This document shows positions 6,180-7,307 of a stretch of 7,307 nucleotides of DNA, in pieces. Both the position numbers and the translations under genes were made by a program. The stretch's first letter is position 1, and every line of letters begins with the position of its first letter. A model generated the notes under the pieces. It searched no databases, was not told where the DNA came from, and was given only the letters and a program-made list of their open reading frames with translations. Origin of the DNA: Anaerolineae bacterium (lineage in GTDB: Bacteria > Chloroflexota > Anaerolineae > B4-G1); the NCBI GenBank assembly GCA_030612185.1, contig JAUWOI010000214.1, positions 1 through 7,307 on the forward strand, written 5' to 3'.

Positions 6180-7265
6180 ATGAGGGCATGGATACTCGAA
6201 AAGCAGGTGAAAATGGAAGAACGACCGCTGAAACTTGTGGAGGTTCCCACGCCTCACCCACAGGACGGCGAAGTGCGAATAAAAACGCTTGTCTGCGGGG
6301 TCTGCAGAACGGATATCCACATCGCCGAGGGGGATCTTCCCTTGAGAAAGTCCCCCATCATTCTGGGGCATGAAATTGTGGGGTTCGTGGATGAGGTGGG
6401 GAAAGACGTCGAACGGTTCCACATCGGCGACAAGGCTGGCGTGTATTGGCTGCACAGCGCCTGCGGACAGTGCAAATACTGTCTGTCACAGAGGGAGAAC
6501 TATTGTCCGGAGATCAAGTGCACAGGGTGGGATGTGGATGGTGGCTACGCAGAGTATGTGACGGTACCGGCAGAGTATGCCTTGCCCCTCAATGATGTCC
6601 AATTGGAACCTGCCGAGATTGCTCCACTCATGTGCCCTGGCATAGCGGGATACGCGGCGTTCAAACTCACAGGGGCACAAGAGGGGGGCAAATTGGGTCT
6701 TTATGGCTTCGGTCCCACGGCCTATTACGTGCTCAGAGTCGCGCAGTCTATGGGCATAGAGACGTATGTGAGCACCCGATCGGCAAAGAATATCGAAGGC
6801 GCAAAAAGAGCAGGAGCGAACTGGGCTGCGAACGGTGCCAAGGAGAAAATGCCCTGCAAATTGGACGCAGCCATCCTCTTCCCCCCGGCAGGGAGTCTGG
6901 TTGAACCTGTCCTCTCGCAGTTGGAAAAAGGCGGAAGCCTGGTGATGGCGCCCGTGAGCGCGTCGCCGATTGTGATTGAACGTTACAGTGAAAATCTATG
7001 GGGACGCGACATCAGGACCCTATATAATCTGAAAAGGTCTGACGCGGAAGAGTTCTTCGCAATCATTGACCGGCTGGGTCTAAAAGTGGGAACGAGTCTA
7101 TTCCCCTTCGAAGAACTACAGGATACTCTCATACTGGCTAAACAAGGAAAACTGGAACAGCCTAATGCTAGGGTGGTGAAAATTGGTCAAACGGCTGCCC
7201 ACGCTCGATCCCATTTTCGTTCCGATTTGCTATGGGAAGCAAAGACATCCCGTCTCTTTGCTTGA
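6180..7265 (+). CDS. Zinc-dependent medium-chain alcohol dehydrogenase with extended C-terminus
   Basis: This is an NAD(P)-dependent zinc alcohol dehydrogenase of the MDR superfamily (COG1064-like). It has a GroES-like catalytic domain followed by a Rossmann domain. Probable catalytic zinc ligands are C42 (in CGVCRTD), H64 (in GHE, 63-65) and C152. The structural zinc ligands C95, C98, C101 and C109 are complete. The dinucleotide loop is GFGPTA at 176-181, resembling the GFGxxA form of one ADH subgroup, and TR at 199-200 follows the second strand, where NADPH/NADH choice is set. The start has AGGAGGG directly after the previous stop, 12 bases downstream of it. The recognisable fold ends near VVKIG (332-336); the last 25 residues have no expected counterpart and may be read-through into former intergenic DNA. 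The physiological alcohol or aldehyde substrate cannot be told. Nine of 19 arginines use AGA/AGG, like the preceding gene. Confidence 0.92.
   Translation: MRAWILEKQVKMEERPLKLVEVPTPHPQDGEVRIKTLVCGVCRTDIHIAEGDLPLRKSPIILGHEIVGFVDEVGKDVERFHIGDKAGVYWLHSACGQCKYCLSQRENYCPEIKCTGWDVDGGYAEYVTVPAEYALPLNDVQLEPAEIAPLMCPGIAGYAAFKLTGAQEGGKLGLYGFGPTAYYVLRVAQSMGIETYVSTRSAKNIEGAKRAGANWAANGAKEKMPCKLDAAILFPPAGSLVEPVLSQLEKGGSLVMAPVSASPIVIERYSENLWGRDIRTLYNLKRSDAEEFFAIIDRLGLKVGTSLFPFEELQDTLILAKQGKLEQPNARVVKIGQTAAHARSHFRSDLLWEAKTSRLFA
7237..7263. terminator. Terminator-like hairpin overlapping the last stop codon
   Basis: Bases 7237-7245 and 7255-7263 form a perfect 9-bp inverted repeat with a 9-base loop. It lies inside the last codons of the dehydrogenase and includes the T of its TGA stop. 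There is no long T-run behind it and the stem is moderately AT-rich, so intrinsic terminator activity is doubtful. Confidence 0.35.
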
Positions 7266-7307
7266 ACAGAACGTCCCAACTCCTCCTTACACCAGGCTAA
7301 AACCTTC
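7266..7307. other. Non-coding end of window
   Basis: These last 42 bases show no start with a ribosome binding site, no RNA gene and no clear repeat. The next gene lies outside the window. Confidence 0.5.

Noticed and set aside
1..7307. CRISPR array, tRNA, rRNA, insertion sequence or transposase
   Set aside because: No regularly spaced direct repeats, no transposase-like protein and no recognisable tRNA or rRNA segment were seen on either strand.

Overview
The window holds seven consecutive genes, all on the + strand and tightly packed. Three of the junctions are 4-base ATGA stop/start overlaps (near 1128, 2108 and 4593). The first five genes are GC-rich. The content suggests an anaerobic, Fe-S-rich bacterium. 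Short palindromic repeats sitting inside genes and in the leader resemble dispersed elements I associate with Chloroflexota-type genomes. That taxonomic guess is weak and rests on recall, not on a search.

Layout: 1-162 is a non-coding leader with a perfect dyad that overlaps a four-tract G-rich run. 163-2111 encodes two adjacent paralogous MinD-superfamily P-loop ATPases, each with an inserted 2x[4Fe-4S] ferredoxin domain. 2108-2413 encodes a small MIP18/DUF59 protein. 2418-3353 encodes a radical SAM protein of the COG0731 type. After a 67-base gap with a strong ribosome binding site, 3421-4596 encodes a cation diffusion facilitator (CDF) transporter fused to a C-terminal NifX/MTH1175-like metallocluster-binding domain. 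4593-6167 encodes a bifunctional NAD(P)H-hydrate epimerase/dehydratase. 6180-7265 encodes a zinc-dependent alcohol dehydrogenase with an unusual C-terminal tail. The window ends 42 bases later with no further gene visible.

How the genes may work together (inference): the two ferredoxin-ATPases, the MIP18 protein, the radical SAM enzyme and the transporter-NifX fusion form a plausible module for handling a metal or Fe-S/heterometal cluster. Paired ferredoxin-MinD ATPases next to NifX/MTH1175-like proteins recall the 'orange protein' (ORP) loci of Desulfovibrio. Here, however, the NifX-like domain is attached to a membrane metal transporter whose usual metal ligands are altered. The last two genes use clearly different codons from the CDF gene (many AGA/AGG arginine codons against none) and look like a separate, metabolic block appended to the operon.

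The most unusual sequence-level observation is that the two paralogous ATPases carry three extra in-frame segments (14, 14 and 22 residues, located by aligning the paralogs to each other). Each coincides with a palindromic or repeat-like DNA stretch, as if small palindromic elements had inserted within coding sequence without breaking the frame.
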